A stretch of DNA of 64,000 nucleotides from Euglena gracilis (Eukaryota; Euglenida; Euglenophyceae; Euglenales): the NCBI GenBank assembly GCA_039621445.1, contig CP154956.1, forward strand, positions 50,207,302 through 50,271,301, written 5' to 3'. Below the pieces are notes generated by a model. It saw only the letters and a program-made list of their open reading frames with translations, was not told the DNA's origin and made no database searches. The translations under genes were made by a program, and so were the position numbers. The stretch's first letter is position 1. The number at the start of each line of letters is the position of its first letter. Shown piece after piece: positions 42,421-55,400 of the stretch.

Positions 42421-43500
42421 CAGCAGAGAGGTATTAAACCTGATAAGGGAAGGGGTTATGGCAGATCTCCCCCTCCCCCCTCAGATGTCATTAAAAGTTC
42501 CCTTCAAGACACCCCAAGAAATAATGACTGCCCAAAAAATTCTGAGGGAATACGAATGTGCAGGGGCAACCAGGCAAATCCCCCCAGAGAAGGCAAAACA
42601 TTTTGTCCCTTATTTCATCCTTTCCAAAAAAGAGGGGGAAAAGACAAAAGAAAGATTAATCTCAGATTGTCGACAGTTAAATCTCCACTTCACCCCCCAG
42701 AAGTTCAGACTGGAACACATGGGAAACATTTTCCCATATTTAAAAAAGGGTTGTTTCTGTGGAAAAAGCGATCTGAAAGATGCTTATTTCCATTTAAAGC
42801 TGCACAGCAGCCTGGAAAAACATGTTTGCATGCAGGTGGGGGGGGGAAACCTGGCAGTTTCAGGCTGCATGCTTCGGCATCAGCAGCCTGCCACAAAAGT
42901 TTATGACTCTCATGAGAGTCTGGGAAAGGAAGTGGAGAAAGGAGGGAAAGGTAGTTTTCATCTACCTGGACGACATTTTGCTGCTAGCCCCCAGCAAAAA
43001 GACAGCAGCCCAACATTTGGCAGAGGTAAAAAGACACCTTTTGTTGGCAGGTTTCAGATTAAACCTCCCCAAATCCTGTCTGGAACCAACACAGGAAATA
43101 AAACATTTGGGCCAGTGGATCAATCTGAAAAAAGGCCAATTAGAAATTCCTCAAGAAAAGCTGAAATCCCTCAGAAAGGAGCTAGGCAAGGTGCTCACAG
43201 CACAAAAAATGAGCTGCAGAAAACTCAGCTCTATTGTAGGGCAAGTCAGAAGCTATTTAGTCTCAATGCCATTTCTCAGAATTCTGACAGATCAACTTTG
43301 CAAAATGGTGGACCTGCACACAAAGTGGGGTTGGGACCACACCCTAACCATTCCCCAGGGGGTCAAGGATCAAATTGTGGAATTAAAGGCATTTTTGCAG
43401 CCAGGGGTTGGCAGGGCATTTCAATCCCAGGCCACTCAGAATCTCTTTTCAGACAACAGCACCTGGCAATGGGGGGGGGCTGGACAAGGCTTCAGGCCAA
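42421..43500 (+). CDS. Element F reverse transcriptase and RNase H start (frameshift at a G run)
   Basis: Up to about 42835: FVPYFILSKKEGEKTKERLI, SDCRQLNLHF, then motif A KSDLKDAYFHLKLHSSLEKH. After the G10 run (42836-42845) the frame changes and continues: FQAACFGISSLPQKFM (motif B), KVVFIYLDDILLLAPSKK (motif C, about 42950-42990), LGQWINLKKGQLEIP and FLRILTDQLC. RNase H begins with LFSDNSTWQWGGAG before the second G run at about 43470. All RT catalytic residues are present. Whether the shifts are real or sequencing slips is open. Confidence 0.8.
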
Positions 43501-44841
43501 AAGGTGCAGGATTTTTGGAGGGACCTGCATGTCCTTCATATCAATCAAAAAGAATTGCAAGCTGCAGTGGAAACTGTCAAAGCACTGGCCAAACCAAAAC
43601 AAACAATTGTGCTTCATGTGGACAGCCAGGTGGCTGTGAGTTATTTAACAAAATGGGGAGGCAGAAAGCCATATTTAAATTCCATCTTAAAACCCCTGCT
43701 GTATCATTGCCAAGAAAAGCAAATCAACTTGCAGGTGGTTTGGGTTCCCACAAAGGAGCAATTGGCAGACTCCTTGACCAGAGAACAAAAGGACCCAGGG
43801 GATTATACCCTAAACCTGAACATCTTTCACCAAATTGTTCAATTTTTCAGAAAAGACATATCCCCAGAGGTGGACATGTTTTGCACACCCAGCAACAAAA
43901 AATTCCCCAAGTTTGTTTGTCGATACCCCCACCAAGGGGCTTTGCTGGTGGATGCCTTGAGGGCAGATTTAAGGGGTCTCCCCCCAGTTTATGCAAACCC
44001 CCCCTGGAGCATCATTCCCCAATGGGTTCAGAGATTAATGTTAAACCCAGACCTAATTTGTCTGTTGATTGTACCCCACTGGGCTTCGACATCATGGTGG
44101 CGCCAATTAATGTCAATCAGGCAGCCAGGCAGCAAGGTTTTGCTAGTACCCCCCCAGTGGGGTCTGTTCACCAACTGCTGGGGGGAGGAGATGCCCCCCC
44201 CCCCCAAGGTGGAATTTGGCCTGCTTGATTGTGTCAGGCAAATATTACAATCCCAGGAAGTTTCGATGTCCAGTATCGACACTTACATAAAAAATCTGGG
44301 AAATGTCAAAAGGTATGACTCAGCCTTCAGCGCATTGGTGGGTCAATTGTTGCACAAAGGGGTGCCTCTGCAGCAGTGCACAGTCCCCAAGATGGCTGAA
44401 GCCATCCTTGATCTTGCTGTTCATAGCATCAATACTGCACGAAATGCATATGCAGCAGCCTTATTACTCCCAGGGTTTGGGTCTTTGAGATTTTCACCGC
44501 TTCTGGCTCCATTGAAAAGGAAGTGGAATGCCAATGTCTGCAAGTATGCCCACTTTTGGGACCCCACTGATTTCCTAGAAAACATCATGAGGAATTCCAC
44601 ACCCCTCTCAGACCTATCTGTGAAAGAGCTCAGAAACAGACTCATCATCTGTTGGAGGCTTTTGGCCCTCCACAGGGGGGTTGATTTAGCCAGGACACAG
44701 CGAAAAATCAGTTTCGTGGGAGAAAAATTTTTCATTTTATTGCAAAGGAAAGGGTGGCAATTCCCAAAATGGGAAGAGATTTTGAATTTGCCACACACCC
44801 CCCTCATAAGCCCATGGCATTTATTGAAAGAGTATGTGTAA
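43500..44841 (+). CDS. Element F RNase H-methyltransferase-recombinase in one frame
   Basis: A single open frame carries RNase H (HINQKELQAAVETVKAL, IVLHVDSQVAVSYLTKWGG, VWVPTKEQLADSLTREQ), the Dam-like methyltransferase (VDMFCTPSNKKFPKFVCRYP, LLVDALRADL, YANPPWSIIPQWVQRL, LLIVPHWASTSWW) and then, without a stop, the recombinase N-terminus (SSIDTYIKNLGNVKRYDSAF, YAAALLLPGFGSLRFSPLL, ELRNRLIICWRLLALHRGVD, FILLQRKGWQFPKW). In E and A the methyltransferase and recombinase are in different, overlapping frames. A C-run at about 44193-44205 lies at the switch point and may explain the fusion. It ends at TAA 44839-44841. Confidence 0.8.
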
Positions 44842-45160
44842 AGGACAACCCACATGGTTGGGCACAAAAATAATTTGTTGTGGTCTTTGGATGGTAAAAG
44901 ACCTTTGACATCAGAAAGGGCGAATTCCCTTACCAAAGAAATTCTGCAGGAGGGGGGGGGTGGACACCACCCACTGGAAACCCCACAGCACCAGAGGGGC
45001 TGGGGTCTTATGGTGGAAAAATGCTGGTTTGCAAGTGGAAGAAGTCCGGCAGCTGGGTCAGTGGAAAAATTTTGGTGCCTTCCGAGCTCATTATTTGAGG
45101 CTGGGAGTCGTGTCAAAAATTCAAAATATTATGGCCCAAAGGGGGGTACACAGTACCCCA
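44842..45160 (+). CDS. Element F recombinase catalytic C-terminus
   Basis: The frame continues after the TAA (KNNLLWSLDGKRPLTSERAN, SLTKEILQEG). It then shifts at the G run 44952-44960 into HWKPHSTRGAGVLWWKNAGL, QVEEVRQLGQWKNFGAFRAH and YLRLGV. HxxR, Trp and Tyr are all present. One stop and one homopolymer shift separate it from the N-terminal half. Confidence 0.75.
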
Positions 45161-45254
45161 CCATCTCGCAGTACGGAGCCCGAATGGTCTCGGACTCCCA
45201 CGACAAAGGAAGGGGGAGGAAGGGACCAAGAGGGCGAAGCACAAGAAGATGGTG
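45159..45254 (+). repeat. Element F internal complementary region
   Basis: 45159-45186 complements the left end (40938-40965). 45187-45254 complements the right outer end (45561-45627). Confidence 0.85.
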
Positions 45255-45470
45255 AGCCCAACCCTCCCACCCAAAAAATCCGCAGAAAAACATCCCAACC
45301 AGAAAAGGGACCCCCAACCAAGCAGCCCAAACCACCCACCCAGAAACACAGAAAGAGACCACCATCCCCATCGAGGGGGGGGGGGGCCCCACCAAGCGAC
45401 CATGGGAGGGGGGGGGGCCGGGGCCACGGCGGTTCAGCTTCGCCAAGGTGTCGGAGGAGGCCTCATCATC

Positions 45471-45627
45471 GCCAACTCCGGCAACAAAGGCGCAGTAAGA
45501 AGCACCCCCCGCGCACGCACAAACACACCAGAACAGAACAGCCGGCAAGGAAAGCAGGACCTCACCATCTTCTTGTCCTTCGCCCTCTTGGTCCCTTCCT
45601 CCCCCTTCCTTTGTCGTGGGAGTCCGA
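45471..45627 (+). repeat. Element F right inverted terminal repeat
   Basis: GCCAACTCCGGCAACAAAGG, then GTAAGAAGCACCCCCCGCGC, then the outer end CTTCCTTTGTCGTGGGAGTC. It pairs with the left repeat and the ICR. Confidence 0.85.
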
Positions 45628-46267
45628 TTCCCTGGTCGTCTGTCCCCTTTTTTTTGAATTCAGGGCAGAGGCAGTGAGCAGGGATTCAAAATCCAGCGCG
45701 TCGCACCACAAAAACCCGAGCACGGTGCCCCCCGCTTCTGGTTTCCAAACTCCTTTTCAGTCTTTTTTGTCGGTAGGCCACCCCCGTCAGCAAGCGCCGA
45801 AAACCAAAAGGGTGGGGGTGCACTAAAATTTGCCGAATGTTTTGGGCCACTTTTTTTTTTGGGAGGGGGCGATCGAGGGTACCAGTTTGCCCTCAGCCCG
45901 AGGTGCCATGGTTGTGGAAGGGTCCGTCCTTCCGAAAGCTTCCCACCAAGGCTGGGTGCAGAGAACAATATGCAGCAACCATTGTTGGCATGAACACTCC
46001 CCTGCGCCCCTCCCACTCTCCTCCAAAAAACGTTCTGATTTCATCAACCGTCAAGCCAAATTTATTCGGGAAACACATTTTCAGCATCCACACGCAGAAA
46101 CGCACATGGTTTCCCATCAATTGCTGAACATATTGCGCTAGAGAAATATGGACACAAAATGGGGGGAAGACGCACGAAAAAATGGGACCTGGACATCCTG
46201 TTCTGGGGGACGCCACGGAAAAGCAACAGTTGAGCCCGTCGCCTCAAAGTCTATAAACCTCAAGGGT
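45628..46267. other. Downstream flank of the SNF2 gene, nothing recognised
   Basis: Minus-strand frames at 45823-46216 contain FPNKFGLTVDEIRTFFGGEW, which looks protein-like but matches nothing I know and lies past the SNF2 stop codon. It could be 3' UTR or part of another gene. Confidence 0.3.
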
Positions 46268-46467
46268 TCAGGTTGGGTGTGGCTGGTTCCCCTCAGGGCC
46301 TCGGTTGCCACAAAGCGCCGCCGCCAGTTTGCGGAACAGGGTCCGGTCTGGGGATAACTGTGGGTCCCCGTCCACCGCGGTGTCCACCACGGCCTCCTTT
46401 TTCTGAAGCAGCGAAAACATGTACTCGTCGATTGTGTTGCTCGTCAAGATGTGGGGGCACAGTGCGC
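46268..46467 (-). CDS. SNF2 gene, last exon
   Basis: Encodes ALCPHILTSNTIDEYMFSLL and QKKEAVVDTAVDGDPQLSP, then FRKLAAALCGNRGPEG, and stops at 46268-46270. The LTSNTIDEYM..LL.KK block follows motif VI in SMARCAL1-type proteins. The intron before it ends with TG at -8/-7. Joining it to the HRIGQEEG exon gives the family spacing exactly. No PCNA-interaction box or HNH domain is seen in the tail. Confidence 0.8.
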
Positions 46468-49400
46468 CTCGACAGGGGAAGAGTAAAAAAGAAGGGTTTT
46501 TTGAAGAGAGAAATTCGAACCCTGACGCACCAGGGAGATGCTTCAGGCGCCAGAAAAAACTATTCGGCCACTTCGCATCTGGGTTGCTCTTTGCTCCAAT
46601 TCCTCACTTCCGAGAATATGGAAATGTTTGCGAGGCAGGAGGCTAAGGGGTCCATACAGGGAGAAATCTGGGAGAAATGAGTGTGTACTGCTATCCGAAC
46701 CCTCGCATCCGGAGCATTGATCCCTGAGGGCATGCGCTCCCAAATGCCAGTGAGGGATGGCGCATCCTGGGTAATTCACCCGTACTCGATCAGCTTTCTG
46801 CCAGGCCACTTTTTTTTTGAAATAATACCATGAAGAGAAATGGAAGGGGGAGGATGGTTACTCTCTCTTCTAAATCGGCGCTGCTGGGGGAACTCCTTAG
46901 GAACCTCCTTGCCGACCCGAGAGTGTGTGCTTGTGGGGGAAGTGTGTTGTCAGTCGGTGAGGTGCACGCGTGTTGTTAGTGTGTTGTGGTTTCGCCCCAG
47001 GCTGGCAGGTGGGGCATCGTCAGAGGTTACGACCCTGCCAACCCTTGTCCCCAACCGATCTTGTCTATGTGGTCTTCGGCAGGCAGCAAAGACCTCAAAT
47101 TGTGCCCGTGGGAAAACAGGAAGGAATGGCTGAGAAGCTTTTGCTTAAGGACCGGGGGTACTGGCTAGCCAATCGGCTAGACACTGGAAAAAATGGACTA
47201 GCTAGACCCCCCTCCCCCCGGGAGGGAGGGCTCAGGGGGTCCCCCCAACTGGAAAAAAATTTTCCTCCGGCCCTGTGCGCCGAGGTGGAAATGAGGTTTT
47301 TAATGGGTTTTTGGCTGATTTTGTTCCAAAAATTCCCAAAAAATGGCCAAAAACGGGCATTTTTGGCCATTTTTGGGGGGGTCCCAAAAAAATATCCGGC
47401 GCTTTGCGCCGGTCACTGGAAAAATTTTTCCACTAGCTAGCCCTGCTAGCAGGCCACCCGGTGGGGGGTCTGCTAGAAATCCCACTAGCCAATTTTGGAC
47501 TAGCTGCACTCCAGCCCCCCCGGGGGGGTACTGCAATCCCTTAAGCAAAAGCCTGGAAGAGACCGACACCAACTTGCCCATAAGGTTGGCCCACAAGGTT
47601 AACAAAACCCATTGGATTTCTCAGAATCCCATTCAGCCCTTGGCCCTTTAGAAGGTCTTTGTTGCCTTGTTTTGGAGGAGCATGGGGATTCGAACGCTTC
47701 TTCCAAGGCCACCTTTCCCTTTGGGCACAGTCCCTCAACGGAGAAAAAGCAGCCTTCCTCCTGCCCGATGCGGTGTAGACGGTCACCATCGGTCCTGTGC
47801 ATACACACCCTACGGGCAAAAAAAGAAGAGACTTAATTTTCTCCATTTTTCTTCAGACATATGATTCCTCCATGTCTTTGGTAGAGGCCATTATAATTCG
47901 TCCCGTGCGGGGGACAGGCTTTTTAAGCCCCCCCCCAGGCCCCACCCACCCACTCCGGTGTCGGACCTCTGGGGGGACCACCCAAAATCAGGCAGGCTGT
48001 GGGAATTCCCCAAAATCTCCGGACCTTTGGTTGAAAGAAAGCCGGGGGGATTTATGAAGCCTTCAGCAAAATTGTGAAAAAAGTGGGATTGCTGGAAAAA
48101 TCGTATATTTTGGAAAATGCAAAGATATTGATATCGAGATCCAAAAATTTTGCAATTGATTTTGAATTTTGCATCCCTTGACCCACCCCTGGGGGGTCCA
48201 GGGCCGTGCCCAGGTTTGGTTGGTTTGGAAATTTTATTGGGAAAATGCCCTTGGACGGCCGATTTGGGGGGGGGGGTTCGCAGGGGAAATTAGCCTGCGC
48301 AACGCAACTTTTTTGGAATATTTTCCCGCAGTTTCTGCAATTCTTTGGATTGTCTGAAAATTAAAAGAGCATTGACGTGATGCTGCTTTGCCATGACAAA
48401 TGTTGATTGTAATGCTTAGGGGCACCGGGTGAACCAAAGGCTCAAAAGCACCGTTTTTGTATTTGCTGGTTCCAAAAATGCCGCCTTTTGAAAATAAAAG
48501 GGAAGATCTCAGCTTTGGATAGGTTCTCACTTTGAGGTTGAAGGTTTCATTTATTTGTGAGAGCCCGTGTCGTGATTCCCCACGGATGATGCTTTTTGAG
48601 AAGATTCCAACACGGCGACCTCGATGGGCAATCGACTTCGGAGGTAGAGCTCAAAACACAGGCGCAGGCCCTGTCCTCCGCCTGGTGCATGGCGGCCGGG
48701 GTCCAGGGCAGCTCCACGACAAGGGCATCCGAGGCGGCGGTGAGCGTGATGCCATAGCCTGCCGCCAGGATGTTGCAGACGATGACCCGGGTGGCGGGGT
48801 CCGTCTGGAAGGCGTCCACCCGAAGCTGCCGGGCGGCACACAGCGTGTCCCCCGTGATGGTCGGGGATGGAGCACTGCGCAGTGGTGGACAGTGGTGGTG
48901 CTTTCCCAAAAGTTCCCTGTGGCATCACCTGCCTTTTTGTGCTTCCTTGTGGTAATTTCTGAAACGTTTGGAGTGCCGAATAATTCCTGGCGCCTTTTAA
49001 GACTATTTTAAGTTTATTTGGGCCATTTTCATCGTCAGAGCTTGCAGCTGAGGGAGGGGAGGTCAGATAAAGTCCCCCACGAGAGGAGGGTTGCAAAAAA
49101 TCCATCGAAAGTCCCTTCAAAAACCCTCAAAAAATTCTCAATTTGCAATATTAAGTGGCGCTGCTCCCCCTCTCTCCAAGGCGGACAAAACGTTGTGGCA
49201 CATTGATCATTGGTGCCTGCTGCACCGGTTTCGTGCACCCCAACTGGTCCTAAAAAAGAAGGAAGACATTGGGTTGACCCCAGGGCCGATAATGGGGGGA
49301 AATCACCCAGAAAAAGCAACAGGTAAGGCCTTTTGGCATGACCTGGCACATGGATGTACTGTCATGGAGACTACTTTCCACACTGAGTGGGTCCGCACCC

Positions 49401-52400
49401 ACTCACCCCCTGGAATGGGGTCCCAGAGCTGTTCGGGAAGGCTGGCTGGGGGTAGACACCCCACACACCCCCACCCATGGGGTTTCTGGGATTCCCCTTC
49501 AGCCCAACCCTGGGGGGGGGGGAGGTTCGGGGGACCCACTTTTTGGGGTTTTGGGTCCCAAAAGCTATTAGGAGCGTTAAAAACTTAAAAAAGGTTAAAG
49601 GTCTCCCTGTTGTCTCTCCCCTCCCCAGGCACCTTGGTTGCATTCTACCACATCCATGACTATGGCATGCCTGGTCCATAAACACAACCGGGCAGCGCCG
49701 TGGAAAGGGAATGCTCCAGACACGCAGACAAAGCCTACACACAGGCATACAGGCATACAGGCATACAGGAAAATTTGGGATTTGTGGTTCATGGCACAGG
49801 ATTAGGCTCATCGCTGCCAAACGTATCCCTCTCTGTCCACAGATGGTATCCCTGTTCTTAGGTCCCTTTGCCTCTTTCCTTGGACTTGTGGGATTTCGTC
49901 TTTCCTTCAATGCCTCTGCCCTTTTGCCTTGTATGTGAACACTCAAAGAATAAATTGATGGGGTTTAGTTTTGGGGTAAACAGAACAGAACAAGAAAATC
50001 ACAAAGAAACCTGATCACCACACACACATATGCACTCCACAACTGCAGAGCAATGGGATGGATCCGTGTCGCAAAGGTGGGGAGACTCGACCAGCCATGC
50101 GAAACCACGCGGTCCCCCACTCACCACCCCTTTGTCCCTGTGCGCGTCCGCGATCCGTGCCACCGTGTCGCGGTGCCACGCGAAGACCACCAGCTTGCGG
50201 GGGCGGTCCGGGCTCTGGCTGCGGAAGAACTCCTCGACCCACTCGATCACCGCGTCCACCTTCGCCTCCGCCGCCAGCTGCCGCAGCTCCCCCAGGCGGT
50301 GCAGGAACTCGTGGTCCTCCAACACCACCTCCCCGCTCTCCAGCGTCAGTGGATGGAGGTGTCGGGGGCCAGGGTGTCCCCCGCACACGCGGCGGCAATC
50401 CACCCGCAAAGATGATTGGTTGGCGGTCCACTTCGAGGCGCCAGGCAACGACGGAATCCACCTTTGTGATCACAAAGGCAAAAAAAAAACATTACCTCAA
50501 GGTGGGTATGCTTTCCCTTAAACACAATTGAACCAATCATTTTTAAAGGGTTCCCATAAAGCACTTTTTGTGTATTGTGCGGTTAACCCTAAAGGAGGGG
50601 GACCTGTGGCGCTGGTGAGATGCCACGATGCCCCCTCCCAAACCACAGCTCCTTTCCACACCACAGGTCCTGAAAGCAGGACGATTTGGTTCGTTTGATT
50701 TGGTATCGGAGAGCCCAAAGTTGGGGGCAGCAAACGGATTGGCATGGTGGTGCCGAACGGTGTAATCTACAGAGTGAGCAGTGAGTTGGAACCAGGCTTC
50801 TTTTTAAGACCCCCGGGGGGGAGGGGGGGGTGCCCCCCACCCACCCAAGGTGGCGCGGGACCCCCCCCCCCAGGGGGGGGGGGGGGGGGGGGGGGGCCCC
50901 CCCCAAAATCGGGCCCGTTAAAGGCAATTTTCAAAAATTTTCGGCGCTTTGCGCCGAAAAGGTATACCCAGCGCCTCCGGCGCAGGACCCCCCCCCCGGG
51001 GGGGGGTCCGGCCCGGACCCACCCACCCACCCCCCGGGGGGGGGGGGGGGGGGCAGGTGACTTAAAAAGAAGCCTGGTTGGAACCCTCTCCCCAAAACCA
51101 CTCCTGGAAATGTGACACAAACTCTTCTTGAGCACCTTCACGTCCCACCCACTTCAGTCGTTGGAACTCCTGTGACACACCTGTCCAGGAGGGAAATATA
51201 GATAGACCACCAGGTTGTTAAACTGCTCACTCTCATTAATACAGCACGTTTGCTGACTTCAAACAAAATTCATGGGAAATAATGAACATCGTTGACTTTA
51301 CAGTTTCCCGTAAAACTTCTTTTCACAAGTTACATACTCACATGCTGCCCAAGCCCAAGGAGTCTACAGGGGTCTCCTTCTTGCAAAAGAGGATCGAAAG
51401 AGATTCGAAATTTTTGGATCTCAAAAATCACAAAAAGCACCAAAAAATACGGGGGAAAAAACAGAAAATCAGAAAATCATGGGTGAAAGACGTCAAAAAG
51501 AGCATATTTGCATTTTTTCAAAAATTGATAATTTTATCAAATTCCCCCAAAAAATGAAAAAATTTCTGTAGGACTGTTGTCGCCACCAGCCCGGGCCGAC
51601 AAAGCTGTTTTCACTCGCCGCAGACCCCTACGCACCCCCCCCCCTTATAACACCCCCTTGCCAGCTTGGGGGTATTTAGAACCATAATTGCCCTGATTTT
51701 GCCAATTGCCCTAATTTTGCCAAGATGCATTTCAAGTGGAAGTAGGTCATGGAAATGAATCACGAGAATATTCATTCTTTAAACCATTTCATCTTTTGAT
51801 TATTTTACAGCAATATTAACCGAACGGTTATACATTTTGATTCCTCACCATTTCAACAATGCAACGCCTGACAGGTGTGCCCATCAAATGCCCTGTATTT
51901 GGATTACAGCTGATCAGAGCCAAGGATTGTTGGAGTGAGACGTTGTCGCTGGCAATGAGAAAAAATTGAGTTGCAAATACCTGGGACGTTGTGTTTTTGA
52001 ACGCCAATTGTTTTTTTCAAAGTCTCCATGTTTTGCAGATTTTTGTTGCCCCCCTTAGTGTTCCCACAGGGGGTACAAGAAGAGTACAGTGTCAGGGCAC
52101 TGTTTGTAAAGGATTCTTGGAACAAAGAGAGAAAAAGTCTTTTGGTTGGTTTCAAGTGCTTTCATTCCCATCAAACTGCAAACCAACGCGAAAATGCTGG
52201 GGGGCTGCAAGTTTTAAGCCTGAGAACCAAAAGGCTTCATTTTGGAGTTTTAGGTGGCCGTGGGTCTAACTTGGTTGGTTAGTCCACGGCCTATGGAAAC
52301 AGTAAGGGGGCTCGCCCCCCCCCCCCTCACTGTTTCTCTGCTCCCATGGACTCAAAAGGGGGGCCAGAGGACGGGAACACCAAGGGGGGGCATAGCAGTG

Positions 52401-55400
52401 CCGAGCACTGGTTAAAAAGAAGATGGGATGGCAACAAGAATAATAACTTGGTCAATCAATTGTGGACATCATCCAATGATTCAGCGATTGAATGACCATG
52501 AAGTGCATGATGCAGGTACAAATTTTGGTTAGAGGTCGGCCACTTTGCCCTCCCCCCTCTGCCAGCTGAGCTGTTTAAGGATGCCATTTTCCGTTTTTTT
52601 TTAAAATCTTTGCAGGTAATTTTTGATGGCTTTTTTTGGGTTTTGTCTCTATTTGTGTCTCTGTTTTATACTAAGGTTTAAACCCACGTCATATCTTTGA
52701 CACAACCACCTAGGAGTATGCCTACGGGAGGGCAAACTCCAGGAGAAACCGTGGTCTGGACTTCCGCATCGGCTTCTTGCCCTCCTCCCGCAGTCTCTGG
52801 TCCTTCAGGAATTTGCGGAAGCGCTGGAGGCAATCCCAGCGGCAGAGCGTTGCTTCGGGCTTCAGTTCCCCCCCTCCAGATAGGTGGCGAGGTGGCGAAA
52901 CAATGCCCTACTGGTAGTCCCGCATCAGTCGGGGGCTGGCAAAAGCATGCCTTGCAGTGTGGAGGACACCTTGTCCACAACTCGGGCCCAGTTAGTGCGG
53001 GGGTTTGGAGTGTGGATGATGCTGCGGCACAAGCTGGGTCAGAGTCCATGTCGCAAAACACCAAAAAAACACGCATCATCCATATTACCCACAAACCCAG
53101 CCACGATCTTTTTGCGTGCAGTGGATCACTGCCCACATGACCAGAGTTCGATGGTTAACCGACTTGGGTCCTCCCAATGGAACACCGCTGGCGGGGTTCC
53201 ATTAGGAGGATCCAGGGGGGTCCGAGGAGAATTTTGAGTTACTGACGGAATTGGGTTAGGGTAAGGAGTTAGGCCTAACTTTAAGCCTAACTTCCAGATT
53301 AGCATTAGGAGTACACATTTTTCACAGACCCCCTGGATTTTTCCAGGATAGACCCCCCATGACCCAGTTAACCATTTAACCAGTTGACCATTTTTTTGGC
53401 CAGGTTAATCAACTGCTCGATGGCTGAATGGTTAACCAGTGAAGGCCGAAGGTGGAGGCAGTGTAACAGCAACACCAGTTGTAAATACATTGGCAACGTT
53501 CATGGCCTGTGTTGTTTGTGCTGTGTCGGAAATGTATAATTCCAGCTGGCTTTCCAAATTGGAAAAACACAACTGCTGGGACAGCACATGGCATGAGCCC
53601 TTTCCATGTGATGAGAATAGCCCCTCCCCCCAATAAACGTAGTATGTCTCCGACAATACTTCATGAAATTTGAATGGAAGGCCTATTTCGCAATGTTCTT
53701 CATATCCAAACAGGAAGAAGCCACGTGCAATCATAAGATACTCCGTCGATTGGAATGAAATCAAATGTGTCTCCAGTATTTTCATAACATGTTGGTCAGA
53801 CAGCCGGCGACTAAACAACACCCCAGGATTGTAAAAGGATCATGGTGAATGATATGTGTCACTGACCTGCCCACACTTGCATTTTTTTTGTTTGCCAGTG
53901 ATGCCCATTTTGGTGGAGATCTTGGCAAATTCCTAATTTTGGGATTAAAACCTTGGAATTTAGGGTTGATGATGCCTAAGTTAGCTCTAAAATCCTAATT
54001 TGAAATTTCGAGATTCCTAATTTTGGCAGATTCTGAATTGTCCGCTTGTTAATCCTATTCTGACCACCATAAATAAAATACGCTGTGACCCTTCAACGGG
54101 AACCTCCACCCACCCATGATGCAAAATTGACTGCGGGGCGAGCCGTAACTGCGCGCTTGATGTGTTTGCCCCCAAACCAACTCCCTTTTTTTTTACCTTG
54201 GCCAGCTGACCATGGTTAATAAATTTGGAGATGACTGTTTCTACATGATACAATCCATTATGGACAGACATGAAAAGGATTAAACGGACCAGTCTACTTA
54301 CGAGGAAAAACGCCCAAGAATAAGAATGGGAACAAAGGTTTGGTTATATGCCTGCCGTCCAGTCTGCATGTTGTTCACCATCAACACCTGTGCTGCAATG
54401 GAGTCAGCAAAGGAGGCATTGGATCCTCAACAGCAAGCAGCTTGCTGCCACGCACATAAGTCACGACGCACTCCTTCTGGGGGAGCTGGGGCAGCACACC
54501 GTCCTTGGTCCGCCGCAGGAAGCAGCTACTGCGCAACTTCTCGTTCAATTCCTCAAGGTTCAGGCCCTGAGAGCAGTGCTGCCCATCAGGAAGAAAAAAT
54601 TTGGTGCATAAAAGAAACCAACACTGCATGCCCTTCCATGATGCTCATTTCAGGAGCCTTGAGGCATTTATTTTTTTGCATACATACATTTTACATTCAT
54701 TTTACAATACATACACCTAACACGCACGACTGTTGGACAGTTTTTACGGCAATTTTAGTCGGTTTTGACAAAATTTTGGCCGACTTTGATAAAATTTCGG
54801 CCATCCTTGACATTGGCCAATTATGCTTGGGGTTGGCTCAAAAGAAACAGCAATTTTGTCAATTTTTGACAAACACTGCAGTAAAAACAGACCCACAATT
54901 TCTCCCCGAATTTTGTCCCAGCCGCGATCTGAAAATGACCCGTCGGTGTGAACAGTTGCGGATTTCATAGACAGTCACACATTCATGGTTGAACGACGGA
55001 TATTTGTACCCACGTTCCTTGAAAAATGTGTGCTATTTCTGGTGAAAGATGGCCAACGTTGTTGCCAACGTTGCTGTCACTTTTGGCCAAAACTGGTTTC
55101 ATAATTGGCCAAAACAAAAAATTTAAAGTGCAGTTGATGTGAAGAATGGCCAAAGGTTGAACCACAGTCACCAATTTTTTTTGGTAAATATGGAGTTAAT
55201 GCTGGCCAAATTAGGTGTGTGTTTGCCGTAGTATACCCCCCCCACTTATAAACCCCCGGGGGTTAGTAGGATCTGGTTTGGTTGGTCGGCCGAAGGGGGG
55301 GGGTTTATAAGTAAGGGGGGTTATAAGTCCCGGAATTGTTGGTGAAAATCCGAACCCCAAAAATGACCCCGAAACCCTCCCAAATTGGCAATTTTTGGCA

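Larger units (their letters stand above)
40938..45627 (+). mobile_element. DIRS element F, complete, broken mainly at homopolymers (4.7 kb)
   Basis: Left repeat 40938-41062, right repeat 45471-45627, ICR 45159-45254, with all domains in order. Frame changes occur at poly-G runs near 42836, 43470 and 44952, and one in-frame TAA lies at 44839. It defines a subfamily with G; its terminal sequences differ from the A/B/C/H and E types. Confidence 0.9.

Noticed and set aside
35832-45627. Assignment of E and F to Ty3/gypsy or retroviruses
   Set aside because: There are no LTRs, protease or DDE integrase. They have inverted ends, an ICR, a methyltransferase and a tyrosine recombinase instead.
50119-50124. 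GTGAGT as a standard splice donor after the motif IV exon
   Set aside because: It looks canonical but gives the wrong phase for the next exon with any nearby AG. A CA/TG solution keeps the frame.
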